A DNA stretch of 64,000 nt from Burkholderia sp052045245 (GTDB lineage: Bacteria > Pseudomonadota > Gammaproteobacteria > Burkholderiales > Burkholderiaceae). The notes under the pieces were generated by a model. The model ran no database searches and was not told the DNA's origin. It was given only the letters and a program-made list of their open reading frames with translations. The position numbers and the translations under genes were made by a program. Of the stretch, positions 35,683 through 43,868 are shown piece by piece (the first letter of the stretch is position 1; each line of letters begins with the position of its first letter). The stretch spans positions 62,001 through 126,000 of the forward strand of contig NZ_JBQEON010000018.1 of NCBI RefSeq assembly GCF_052045245.1, in the 5' to 3' direction.

Positions 35683-36138
35683 ATGAGCATCGAACGACGT
35701 GATGAACTGATCCGTGAAATCTGCGCGCTTCGCGACGTGCCCGCTCCGGACGCCGTTCTCGAACGCGGCGTACTGGAGATCGACGGCTTCGACGCCGCGA
35801 TCGATCACTTCGAGGAAGACCAGGACGCACTGTATGTCACGTTCCAGTTTGGCATCGTCACGGCGGGGCGCACGTTGCGCGTGTTTCGCCTGCTGCTCGA
35901 GGCGAACCTCGCTGTCTATGCGCAGGACCAGGCGCAACTCGGCCTGGAGACCGACACCGGTGGCATCGTGCTGATCGCGCGCGTGGCGTTGAACGACGAG
36001 ATCACGGGCCAATGGATGCTGGAGCTGATCGAGCACTATGTCGAGCACGGCCGCTACTGGCGCGACAACATCTTCGTGGCACGCGACGATCTTTTCGAGA
36101 ACCTCGCGCGCGGCGACTATGTGTGGATTCGCGCCTGA
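35683..36138 (+). CDS. hpaB: T3SS export chaperone HpaB
   Basis: HpaB is the general effector chaperone of Hrp2 systems that docks effectors on HrcN. The 151-residue acidic protein contains the conserved blocks LYVTFQFGIVTAGRTLRVFRLLLEANLAVYAQDQAQLGLE and ILI/VALNDEITGQWMLELIEHYVEHGRYWRDNIF. It lies downstream of the internal terminator, so it may have its own promoter; I see no perfect hrpII box in front. Confidence 0.93.
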   Translation: MSIERRDELIREICALRDVPAPDAVLERGVLEIDGFDAAIDHFEEDQDALYVTFQFGIVTAGRTLRVFRLLLEANLAVYAQDQAQLGLETDTGGIVLIARVALNDEITGQWMLELIEHYVEHGRYWRDNIFVARDDLFENLARGDYVWIRA

Positions 36139-36159
36139 ACCCCTTATTTGGAGAATCAG

Positions 36160-36390
36160 ATGACATCACGCGTCGGCAATCACGGCAGTACGACGGATCA
36201 TCCGTCGACTCACGAGGCAGGAACCACCAGCAAGGACAAGAGCAAGGGCACGAACGGGGACCCGGGCGGGAGTCAGGCCGATCTGGATGCGGCGATCCAG
36301 GCGTTCGGCAGCCAGGTCATGATGCAAATCTTTCAGGACCAGCAGGAACGTCGCGCGGAAGAACGAGAGGAAGATCCGGACAGCGCGTGA
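36160..36390 (+). CDS. small T3SS-locus protein, 76 aa
   Basis: A hydrophilic Thr/Ser/Asp/Lys-rich N-terminus followed by an amphipathic helix DLDAAIQAFGSQVMMQIFQDQQERRAEEREE. The ATG has GGAGA 6 bases upstream and follows hpaB by 21 bases. It occupies the slot of hrpE/hrpF-like small genes in related clusters, and its AIQAFGSQVMMQIF helix recalls T3SS filament or rod subunits, but I do not recognise a family. It is an alternative candidate for the pilus subunit. Confidence 0.6.
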   Translation: MTSRVGNHGSTTDHPSTHEAGTTSKDKSKGTNGDPGGSQADLDAAIQAFGSQVMMQIFQDQQERRAEEREEDPDSA

Positions 36391-36443
36391 GCGACGCGAA
36401 CGCGATCGGCTGGCCGCATGCGTCGGCCACGCAGCCGATGCAT

Positions 36444-36479
36444 GCGGCTCGCCGGGCGAACGTTGTCCCGGCGAGCCGC
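36444..36479. terminator. hairpin between convergent T3SS genes
   Basis: A perfect 12-bp stem GCGGCTCGCCGG / CCGGCGAGCCGC. It lies between the 76-aa gene (plus) and hrpG (minus) and lacks a long T run, so it may be a bidirectional weak terminator. Confidence 0.55.
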
Positions 36480-36547
36480 AGTTGTCATGCTCCGTCCGAC
36501 GCGCTGTTTCATGCCGCTGACCTACCCCGCTCTATCAGGCCGCTCCG

Positions 36548-37387
36548 TTACGCCATCGTGGGTGCGAGCGTCATCCGCGTGGCGCCGCGCGGATAGTCCG
36601 CTTCACGCCTGCCGCTCCGGTCGGGCGAGTCCGGCAGCGTGGCGAAGCTCGGCCCGGCGCCAGCATCGAATTCCGCTTGCGCCGCCTGAGCGACATCGAG
36701 CTTGTAGCCGAGCGCATACACGGTTTTCAGACTCAGCTCCGAGGTGCGCGACAGGTCCAGCTTCTTGCGCAACTTGTAGATGTGCTGCTCGAGCGTGCGC
36801 GCGGCAATCTGCTCGGTGGCGCCCCAGATGCTCGCCGCAATCTGCGCGCGACTGAAGAATTTGCCGGGATTCGAGAAGAATAGCCAGGCGATCGCGAACT
36901 CGCGCGCGGTCAGCGCGATTTCGACACCGTCGATCGTCGCGCGGCCGGTGTCCTTTTGCAGCAGATAGCGCCCAATCTGGATCTCATGTGTCGTGGTGTT
37001 GCAGATGCTCCGTTGCAACGCAAGGTGCGTGCGAAAACGGATCTGCTCCATGTCGTAGCGATTGGCGACGTCGGTCGCGCCGGTGTCGATCCAGCGCAAC
37101 AGGCTCGTCCAGCTCGACTGGTTCGTCAGCACGATGAGCGGCGTGCAGATGTCGGCATTGCAACTGCGCCACGACAGCAAGGCGCTCGTCGCTGTCGGCT
37201 CGGTCTTCGAATCGATCAACACCAGGTCGTAGCGATTCGCGCGCATCGCGCGCAACAGGTCGAGCTCACATGAGAACGACTCGACAACGATGCCATCTCC
37301 GGCGAATGATTCTTCAAGATTGTGTCGAAGCACCCGATCGTCGGTCGCGATTGCAAAGAGCAGGTCATTATTCACGGCGGTTCGCAT
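36548..37387 (-). CDS. hrpG: HrpG-like OmpR-family response regulator
   Basis: The 279-residue product has an N-terminal receiver domain (putative phospho-acceptor Asp 59 in LVLIDSK) and a C-terminal winged helix (ALTAREFAIAWLFFSNPGKFFSRAQIAASIWG...RTLEQHIYKLRKKLDL...SLKTVYALGYKL). This is the architecture of HrpG, the top-level activator of hrpB/hrpX in Ralstonia and Xanthomonas. A Pro/Arg-rich tail of about 45 residues is extra. No dedicated sensor kinase gene is next to it, as is usual for HrpG. Confidence 0.88.
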   Translation of the reverse strand: MRTAVNNDLLFAIATDDRVLRHNLEESFAGDGIVVESFSCELDLLRAMRANRYDLVLIDSKTEPTATSALLSWRSCNADICTPLIVLTNQSSWTSLLRWIDTGATDVANRYDMEQIRFRTHLALQRSICNTTTHEIQIGRYLLQKDTGRATIDGVEIALTAREFAIAWLFFSNPGKFFSRAQIAASIWGATEQIAARTLEQHIYKLRKKLDLSRTSELSLKTVYALGYKLDVAQAAQAEFDAGAGPSFATLPDSPDRSGRREADYPRGATRMTLAPTMA

Positions 37388-37863
37388 CCAGATAAGTGAT
37401 AATCCTTTCCATTACTGGCCGGCCCCCCTCCTGCGAAGCCGGCGACTATCCCCGATACAGCTTGTTGTCCTCTCACTCGCGATATGTTGTCCGTCGTGCT
37501 GCGGCGGATCGCGGCAGCAGCGCACCGAAAGGCGCGCTTCGTTGCGCGATCGTCGTTGACGTTATCGAATGAGATCTCTCTGTCCGTTAGTGCATCGGGA
37601 GGGCACGATGGATGCGCGTCGCATATTTATTTTGTTGCGCAGTGCACAATCGATGTTGCGCGAGGCAGCGCTTCTTCTTTCAATTTTCAGCTATCGAATG
37701 CCATCGGGCGACAAACGTCGATGAACCACGCGACGTGGCAGCGTGCACGTGGCAAACTGCCCTGCGCGGCATGTGAAGGATTCGTGTCGGACTTTTGACG
37801 ATCAGCTTACGGATGCGGGCGCGTGAGCCCACGCATGCATGACGCGTCGTGGGCGCGATCGCA
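37388..37863. other. intergenic region upstream of hrpG
   Basis: About 475 bases with no recognisable gene. It presumably contains the hrpG promoter. It is more AT-rich around 37600-37700 than the flanks. I see no hrpII box here. Confidence 0.4.
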
Positions 37864-39825
37864 TTAACGCATGTCGACGCGACGGGTGAAGCGGTTGATC
37901 GCCGCGAGATACAGATCCGGGTCGGCGTGATAACCCATGCCGGGCGGGCCGCTCGGCTGCGGAGGCGCCGTTTCGATGTCGCCGGCCGCCGAGCGCCTCG
38001 TGCCGTCGTAGTCGCTCAACGCGAGCTTGAGTCGCACGAGGCCCGGCGACTTGAAACCGATCCCCTTCATGCGCCCCATCAGCCCCTTGCGCGGATTCGC
38101 CGGATAGTCGAGCGTAACGGCGACGCCTCGCAACTTCGCGTAGTCGTATTCGAGCGTGCCGCCCTTGACTGCATGCCGCAACTGCGCGGTGTTGGGCAAT
38201 TTCGGATCGAGCAACACGAGCGGCGGCTGCTTCTGCAACCTCACGCGGCTTTGTAGCGCCGCGGCGAAGAGTTGTGCAGTCGCGCCCCCCATTGACGCAC
38301 CCGCAATGTGTTCGAACTCGACCCGATAACCTTCGCGTTGGGCGTGATCGATCTTTTGCGCGATGATCTCCGCCGCGTCGCGCGCTGCGCCGAACACCTT
38401 GCCGACGCCGCCTGTCCCGGTGACAAGCGCCTGCCTCACGTCGCGCCAGTTCTCCACGCCGCCGAAAAACACGCGCAGCTTCACGCAGCGCGTGCCGTCC
38501 GCCGCAGTGAAGCGCCGTTCCTCGAACTGGAGATGCGTGACGTTCGCCGCATCCACGAGTTTCTCCTTCTGCTCGGCCGTGAGTGCCGTGAACAGCCACG
38601 CGTTGCGGATGTTGGTCTCATTGAAGTGCGCGGAGACCAGTTCGATGCGCGGCGGACTCACCTGCGTGTGCTTTGCGAAGTGCTCGGCGAATACCTGTGA
38701 ACTGCCGCCCTCCGTCATCCTTGCCGCGACGGATTCGATTGAAAAGCGCTGTCCGTCCTCACGATGCCCGGGCGCCGTGAGTTCGGCCATCAGTTCGGCG
38801 AGCGCTTCCACGGCCTTGTAATTGGCCGAATCCGGCTGCGACGCAAGGGGCTCGGCGCCATAGTCCACGGAGGGCTTGAAGTGCAACTGCAACAGGTTCT
38901 GCGTCTCGCCGTTCCTGCCTCGCTGCCGACGCTCGGTCATGAAGCAGCCGGCCCGATTGGCGGCGGCGACAAGTTGCGCCCGACGTCCGGGCGGCAAGCC
39001 GCTGCCGAACTGCAGCTGTCCGATCGAAGCGGCGTCGGGCATGGGTGGTCCCTGATAGACCGCGCCGCGCAGAATGCGCGCAACGGCGCCCCGTTGCATA
39101 TTGCGCATATATTCGTCCGAATGCGCGGGCCCGAGGCCGAGTGCTTCGGTGATGGACGAGAGCTGCTCGTCGCCGAGGTTGTAGGTCGACATCAGCACGT
39201 TGTCCATACCATCGATCTTCGGCCCCGACGGCAACGCGCGAACGGATCCCGGCTTCGCTGCACGCACCTGGGCGGTGGCGGATTCGCTCGTGGATCGCGG
39301 CGTCTCGTCGGCGGCGGCGCCGGGCGATGCCGCGCGCGTCGATGCTGGCGCCCGCGTTTGCGGCTGCGAGGACAGATCCGCATCGACGCCACCTTGCGTT
39401 CGCATCGACGGCGATCCGCGCGATGGCGAGCGCCTGTCGATCGTGCTGCCGCTACTGCTCAACGAACGTTCGTGCGGCGCGCGATCCGATTGCAGGCGCG
39501 CCATGTGTGCGGTCGTTTCGGTCGTGGGGCGTTCGCGGTGCATCAGCTCGCCGAGCGTCGTGCGCGGCGTCACTTCCTCGATTTCGCCGCCAGCGCTCCA
39601 GCGTTGCAATCGCTCGACCGGTGCGCGCAACGCACGTCGGTCACCGGCCGCGGCCGGTTCACGCGATGGCGAGGGTGATGAAGAGCGCGCGCCGAACGTG
39701 ATCAACGCGGAGTCGGTTGAACGAACGCGCGCGCGACGACCTGCGTTGTCGCGATGTGTCGCTGTCTCGGGCGTCGAGCCAGGACCGGATATCGAGCGTG
39801 CGTCGATCGTTGAACGGGTTTTCAT
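37864..39825 (-). CDS. candidate type III effector with lipase-type nucleophile elbow
   Basis: The 653-residue soluble protein has a disordered, Ser/Arg/Pro-rich first 220 residues and a globular remainder. Around residue 508 lies FEHIAGASMGGATAQLFAAAL, a GxSxG elbow in the context seen in class 3 lipases and other alpha/beta hydrolases. Further on, LVLLDPKLPN could supply an acid residue and the protein ends in RRVDMR. GAGGAGG sets the start at 39825; the extension to 40116 is not coding. An hrpII box lies 120 bp upstream. Substrate and activity are unknown; lipase/phospholipase activity is inference from one motif. Confidence 0.68.
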   Translation of the reverse strand: MKTRSTIDARSISGPGSTPETATHRDNAGRRARVRSTDSALITFGARSSSPSPSREPAAAGDRRALRAPVERLQRWSAGGEIEEVTPRTTLGELMHRERPTTETTAHMARLQSDRAPHERSLSSSGSTIDRRSPSRGSPSMRTQGGVDADLSSQPQTRAPASTRAASPGAAADETPRSTSESATAQVRAAKPGSVRALPSGPKIDGMDNVLMSTYNLGDEQLSSITEALGLGPAHSDEYMRNMQRGAVARILRGAVYQGPPMPDAASIGQLQFGSGLPPGRRAQLVAAANRAGCFMTERRQRGRNGETQNLLQLHFKPSVDYGAEPLASQPDSANYKAVEALAELMAELTAPGHREDGQRFSIESVAARMTEGGSSQVFAEHFAKHTQVSPPRIELVSAHFNETNIRNAWLFTALTAEQKEKLVDAANVTHLQFEERRFTAADGTRCVKLRVFFGGVENWRDVRQALVTGTGGVGKVFGAARDAAEIIAQKIDHAQREGYRVEFEHIAGASMGGATAQLFAAALQSRVRLQKQPPLVLLDPKLPNTAQLRHAVKGGTLEYDYAKLRGVAVTLDYPANPRKGLMGRMKGIGFKSPGLVRLKLALSDYDGTRRSAAGDIETAPPQPSGPPGMGYHADPDLYLAAINRFTRRVDMR

Positions 39826-39944
39826 GGCGCCTCCTCTGCGCGACAGACGGTCAAGCGAACGGTCGCGGTCGCGCGGCACGATGCGCCCCGCATCGCTTGA
39901 GCACGTATTGAACATTGCTCTCGGGCACGTCCGCCGAGGCCCGG

Positions 39945-39968
39945 CGAAAACTTGGGCGCCTGCGCGAA
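39945..39968 (-). promoter_or_regulatory. hrpII box for the lipase-like effector
   Basis: A perfect TTCG-N16-TTCG in minus orientation, 119 bp before the ATG. The -10 (TTCAAT-like) is weak. Confidence 0.75.
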
Positions 39969-40003
39969 CCATGCAAGGTGCCGCGTACCGCCGTGCGACA
40001 CGA

Positions 40004-40027
40004 TTCGTTCGCGCCTTCATTTTTTCG
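40004..40027 (+). promoter_or_regulatory. hrpII box for the lytic transglycosylase
   Basis: A perfect TTCG-N16-TTCG in plus orientation, 71 bp before the ATG. CACAAT lies 32 bp downstream at 40060-40065. It is back to back with the box of the divergent effector gene. Confidence 0.8.
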
Positions 40028-40098
40028 GGCCGGCCACGCACGGTCATGCGCGCGACGAGCACAATCGCGCCGTCCAGCAGGATTCGCAGGAGTTCGTC

Positions 40099-40608
40099 AT
40101 GCAGCACGGCATTCATCGTTCACCGTTCGCCATCGCCGTCAGCATGGCCATCGGGCTCGTGATGCAATCCGCGCGCGCCGATTGCTTCGACGACGCCGCA
40201 GCCTATCAGCACGTCAATCCACTGATTCTGCGGGCCATCGCGTGGCAGGAGTCGCGCAACCGCCCCAATGCGACACACCTCAATGCAAACGGCTCGCTCG
40301 ATTACGGCCTCATGCAGATCAACTCGATTCATCTGCGGGAGCTTGCGCACTATCACATCGACCGCAATGCGCTGATGCACCCGTGCAAGAACGTGTATAT
40401 CGCTGCGTGGCATCTGCGCGGGAAGATGGAAAGGTACGGCAATACATGGGCTGCGGTCGGCGCTTATCACTCGGAGACACCGGCCGAGCGTGATCTTTAC
40501 GCGCGGCATATTGCGGCCATCGTGAGGCAATGGCGCGATATGCCGACCCCGTTGCCGAATGCAGCGCCGACTTCATCACCGGATCCGGCACGGATCGTCA
40601 AAAAATGA
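40099..40608 (+). CDS. T3SS-associated lytic transglycosylase (Hpa2/HpaH/IpgF type)
   Basis: The 169-residue secreted SLT-family protein opens peptidoglycan for injectisome assembly. Signal peptide: AIAVSMAIGLVMQSARA. The catalytic Glu is in AIAWQESRNRPNATH, followed by GSLDYGLMQINSIHL and a late AVGAYHSETPAERD. Cys residues (DCFDDAAAY, HPCKN) are as in IpgF/Hpa2. GCAGGAG precedes the ATG at 40099. The hrpII box shows co-regulation with the secretion machine. Confidence 0.93.
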   Translation: MQHGIHRSPFAIAVSMAIGLVMQSARADCFDDAAAYQHVNPLILRAIAWQESRNRPNATHLNANGSLDYGLMQINSIHLRELAHYHIDRNALMHPCKNVYIAAWHLRGKMERYGNTWAAVGAYHSETPAERDLYARHIAAIVRQWRDMPTPLPNAAPTSSPDPARIVKK

Positions 40609-41052
40609 ATGCGTCGTGAAATGCTCGACCGGGGCCACGCGGCGCCCGTCGACCGGGATGTTCCATGGCTGATGGGCTCGCTCTCCCGCCGGATGTTTTG
40701 CCGCAACCGTCCTATCGCGCACACCTATTGCCCGCAATATCGACACGACGCAACATGCCCGGTGTGCTCAATACCGTCTACCCGCCAATTAAGCGAATCA
40801 TTCATCACTGAGTCACATCGTTCCCGATAAATGGGACAAGACGCCGCCGCTCCCAATCGTCGCGCGATTCAATAATTTTTGCGCTGCCAGACAGGTATGC
40901 TTGTAGCCGGGCAACGGTTTGAGGCACGGCCCACGCATCCCTCGTCGGCCGCCTGGCTTGGCCGATCCGCGCCTCGCTTGCCCGTGTGACCTGACGTGCC
41001 GCCGGCCTCGAGTTCGGTGTGCGAGTAATGAGGAAGACCGTAAGGGAAGCAA
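40609..41052. other. intergenic region before the receiver-PAS-ECF gene
   Basis: About 440 bases with no recognised gene. An AT-rich stretch with AATAATTTTTGCGC near 40870-40885 could hold a promoter. AAGGGAAGCA at 41041-41050 is the ribosome site of the next gene. No hrpII box is present. Confidence 0.4.
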
Positions 41053-42414
41053 ATGGTGGCAAATCCTGCCGACGAGACGCGCATTTTCTGGTCGAGTTCA
41101 GCCGACCGTCCCGCGCCCGCAGTCATCAAGCGCCATGGAGCACAGGCGCTGCAACAACCGCATCGGATCGAGGACACGTCGCCGGCAGTCGTGTTCATCG
41201 ATTGCATGGGCACCGACGCGTGCGCCGAGATCGAGAAACTAAGGATCGAGAACGGCGATGAACACTATCTGATTCCCATGCTGCGCGAGTTCTCCGCCGA
41301 GCGTGTCGTCTCGCTCATCGCACGCGGCGCCAATGACGCCGTGCATGACGAAGCACTGCTCGACGCCGAACCGGTCATCGCGCGTGCCCGCGCGCAGACG
41401 AGGCTGCTGTCGTTCGCACGCGGCGGCGTCGCCGAGTTCTCCGCGTTGCAGAGTCATTCGGACGGCATGGTGTCGCCCGTTTTCTTCAAGGACGCGAACG
41501 GCCTCTACACCGGATGCAATCGGGTCTTCGAGCACTTTCTGGGCATCGAGCGGGCCAGCATTCTCGGCAAAACCGTCTACGACGTCGCGCCTTCCGACCT
41601 CGCACTCACCTATCACAAGGCAGACCTGGATCTGGTGTTCGACGGCGGCGTCCAGACCTACACGGCCGGCGTGCGCAACGGGGCCGACGTCGTGCGCATG
41701 GTCCGCTTTTACAAAGGCGTCGTCTACGACCCATTCGGCCGCATCACCGGCATCGTCGGTGCGATGCACGACATCGGCGACCTGCGCGGCCACGAGACCG
41801 CACGTCATGAAATCGACGAGGTCACGCGCCACGTCTCCGCCAACCCTGGCACGCGCGAGGACTTCGCGTCGTCTGTCGATCACGACAGGCCATTGCTCGA
41901 TCGCGTGGCGGTCGGCGACGCCTCCGCCCTCGCCGCCCTGTACCGGCTCTACCATCGGCGTCTCGCGCGCTTCCTGGCCCGGCTTACGTGGAAAAACGAG
42001 GTGATCGAAGAAATCATCAACGACACCTTCATGGTGATCTGGCGGCGGGCCGGCGACTTCCGCGGCGAGGCCCGCGTCTCGACGTGGATCCTCGGCATTG
42101 CGTATCGCACGGCGCTGCGCGCGTTGCGCGATCTGCGCCGCTCGGAATGCGAGCCGCTCGATGTCGACCATATCGATAAGATGGCCCAGTACTGGCATGA
42201 TCATGAGCTGTCCGATCTGTTGTCGAAGGCGCTCGATCTGCTGCCGGTCGAGCAGCGTCTGGTGATGACGCTGGCCTATGTGCTCGGACACTCCGCCGGA
42301 GAAATCGCGGAGATCACCGGGTGCCCGGTGACCACGGTCAAGGCGCGCATGCACCGGGCACGCGGCAAGCTGCGCGAGACGCTGGCCGTGCTCGAACAGG
42401 CGAAGTGCGTTTGA
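41053..42414 (+). CDS. receiver-like / PAS / ECF sigma factor fusion protein
   Basis: The 453 residues form three modules. Residues 1-120 look like a shortened response-regulator receiver (AVVFIDCMG with Asp 50 in the phospho-acceptor position; LIARGANDAVHDE like the GAxDYxxKP end). Residues 136-245 are a PAS fold (SPVFFKDANGLYTGCNRVFE, GKTVYDVAPSDLA, FYKGVVYDPFGRITGIVGAMHDI). Residues 283-445 are an ECF sigma factor (YHRRLARFL, INDTFMVIW, GIAYR; region 4 EQRLVMTLAYVLGHSAGEIAEI...TTVKARMHRARGKL). Signal input thus appears built into the sigma factor, with no adjacent anti-sigma gene. The sigma part is closely related to the ECF gene at 46914. Confidence 0.85.
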   Translation: MVANPADETRIFWSSSADRPAPAVIKRHGAQALQQPHRIEDTSPAVVFIDCMGTDACAEIEKLRIENGDEHYLIPMLREFSAERVVSLIARGANDAVHDEALLDAEPVIARARAQTRLLSFARGGVAEFSALQSHSDGMVSPVFFKDANGLYTGCNRVFEHFLGIERASILGKTVYDVAPSDLALTYHKADLDLVFDGGVQTYTAGVRNGADVVRMVRFYKGVVYDPFGRITGIVGAMHDIGDLRGHETARHEIDEVTRHVSANPGTREDFASSVDHDRPLLDRVAVGDASALAALYRLYHRRLARFLARLTWKNEVIEEIINDTFMVIWRRAGDFRGEARVSTWILGIAYRTALRALRDLRRSECEPLDVDHIDKMAQYWHDHELSDLLSKALDLLPVEQRLVMTLAYVLGHSAGEIAEITGCPVTTVKARMHRARGKLRETLAVLEQAKCV

Positions 42415-42556
42415 AAGTGCTTCCAAGCGTTCTGAGGTACGCGTCAGGCACACCTGCGTGCGTTGCGCCGTAGCGTTCGGGGCGGCTCGTGGCGCCGACA
42501 TGGCGCGCATGAAGTGCGCCGCCCCCGCCCGCGATGTTGCCGCCAGATTCCGCCGC

Positions 42557-43690
42557 TCAACGCCACAGTTTTCGCGGCAGCTGGACGATACGGCCGAGCA
42601 TCCTCGTGATACCGCCGCGGCGGGCTCGGTGAGCCGGCGCCGCTGTTGCTGCCGTCGCGGCAGAAGACGGGGACGATGCGCTTTCGCCCGGCTGCTCGCG
42701 GTGTGCCGCCGGCCGATCGGGCGTCGGCGCACCGGCCACGCGTTGATTGACCTGCTTGCCCTCATCGTCGTCCCGGTCGACAGGCAACCTGCCGAATTCC
42801 TGAAGCACCTGGTTTTCTCTGATCTTCGCCAGGATCTCGAACAGCTCCGGGTCTGTCGTGCGGTGCCGTGGGCCGCCCTTTTCCTGTGCCGATGCGAATG
42901 TCGTGTCACGGACATCCGGGTGCCAGCTCACGCTGCGCCCACTGTCGCGTCGGGCCGCGTCCGGCTTGCGCACGGTACTTTTCAGCATGGCTGGAGCCGC
43001 TGGGCCGGACGACCCCGCTGCGCTGGCGCCGACATCGATGCGGCCGCTACGCAGATCCACTTCGATCAGATCGTCGTCATCCACGCGAGCCGCCGCGATG
43101 TCTTGAGCTTGCATCCCGGCGGGTAAGTCCGAAGCGTGCTGAAAGGCGCGCTCTTCATCAAACAACTGAAGCAGCGTCTTTCGCGGCGCGCGCCCTGCGA
43201 CCGCCAGCGGCAGTTCGAACAGATCGTCGTGGGCGTCGATCACCGGATGATCCGCAGCGTGCTCAGTCGCGTTCGTTTGCACTTGCGCAGCACCGCCACT
43301 CGCGTCCAACGGCGGCGCAGGCGGGGCCCGCCCCGTCAAGACCACGGCCGTTGTTGCAGTCCGGGCGCGAGTCGGCTTTGCCACGCCGACGGGTGGTTCA
43401 TCGACTTGCCGACGCCGATGATTGATCCACCGGACCGCGTCCGCGACAGGATCCTCCTTCGCCACGACCGTCGCTGGCGCGGGCAAACGGTTCGCAACCG
43501 GCGCTGACGCGCCCCGGCGCGTCGGAGGACGCGAGCCGCCGATCGACTTCAACTGCGACAGCATCGCGTTCGCCGACCCGGAAAAGCGCGACTTGGTCCG
43601 TGACCGACCGACATTGCCGGTCGCCGGCCCGGACGCGTGACGATCGGCAAGCTCGGTCGCGAGCGTGCCGGCTGTGCGTTGTGCGCGCAT
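42557..43690 (-). CDS. unknown protein under hrpII control, candidate effector
   Basis: The product has about 377 residues and is Ala/Arg/Pro/Asp-rich, mostly disordered, with a short structured middle (DDLFELPLAVAGRAPRKTLLQLFDEERAFQHA) and the segment DPELFEILAKIRENQVLQEF. No family is recognised. The start is uncertain: MLSPVKPK (43789) lies only 33 bp from the hrpII box, so starts inside the transcript are preferred; MRAQRTAG at 43690 has GGAG 8 bases upstream. Composition and promoter point to a T3SS substrate. The N-terminal Ser/Arg/Thr-rich region suits a secretion signal. Confidence 0.6.
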   Translation of the reverse strand: MRAQRTAGTLATELADRHASGPATGNVGRSRTKSRFSGSANAMLSQLKSIGGSRPPTRRGASAPVANRLPAPATVVAKEDPVADAVRWINHRRRQVDEPPVGVAKPTRARTATTAVVLTGRAPPAPPLDASGGAAQVQTNATEHAADHPVIDAHDDLFELPLAVAGRAPRKTLLQLFDEERAFQHASDLPAGMQAQDIAAARVDDDDLIEVDLRSGRIDVGASAAGSSGPAAPAMLKSTVRKPDAARRDSGRSVSWHPDVRDTTFASAQEKGGPRHRTTDPELFEILAKIRENQVLQEFGRLPVDRDDDEGKQVNQRVAGAPTPDRPAAHREQPGESASSPSSAATAATAAPAHRARRGGITRMLGRIVQLPRKLWR

Positions 43691-43822
43691 GACGTGGGGC
43701 TCCATTGGAACGTCGGGAACGTCGGCGAGCCATCGCGTGTCGTTCGCTGGAATCGAACACGAGGCTTTCGGCTTGACTGGAGACAGCATGCGCCGACACC
43801 GGCGCGGGGTCTGGCCGACCAT

Positions 43823-43846
43823 GCGAACCCGATCGTCCCGCAGCGA
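43823..43846 (-). promoter_or_regulatory. hrpII box for the 42.6-kb candidate effector
   Basis: A perfect TTCG-N16-TTCG in minus orientation, in the gap just past the protease stop codon. It requires the downstream gene to start well inside its open frame. Confidence 0.72.
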
Positions 43847-43868
43847 AAGCGGCAACGGCACTCGCCTG

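Noticed and set aside
41239..42915. 558-codon minus-strand frame opposite the receiver-PAS-ECF gene
   Set aside because: The plus-strand product has three recognisable domains; the minus frame has none.
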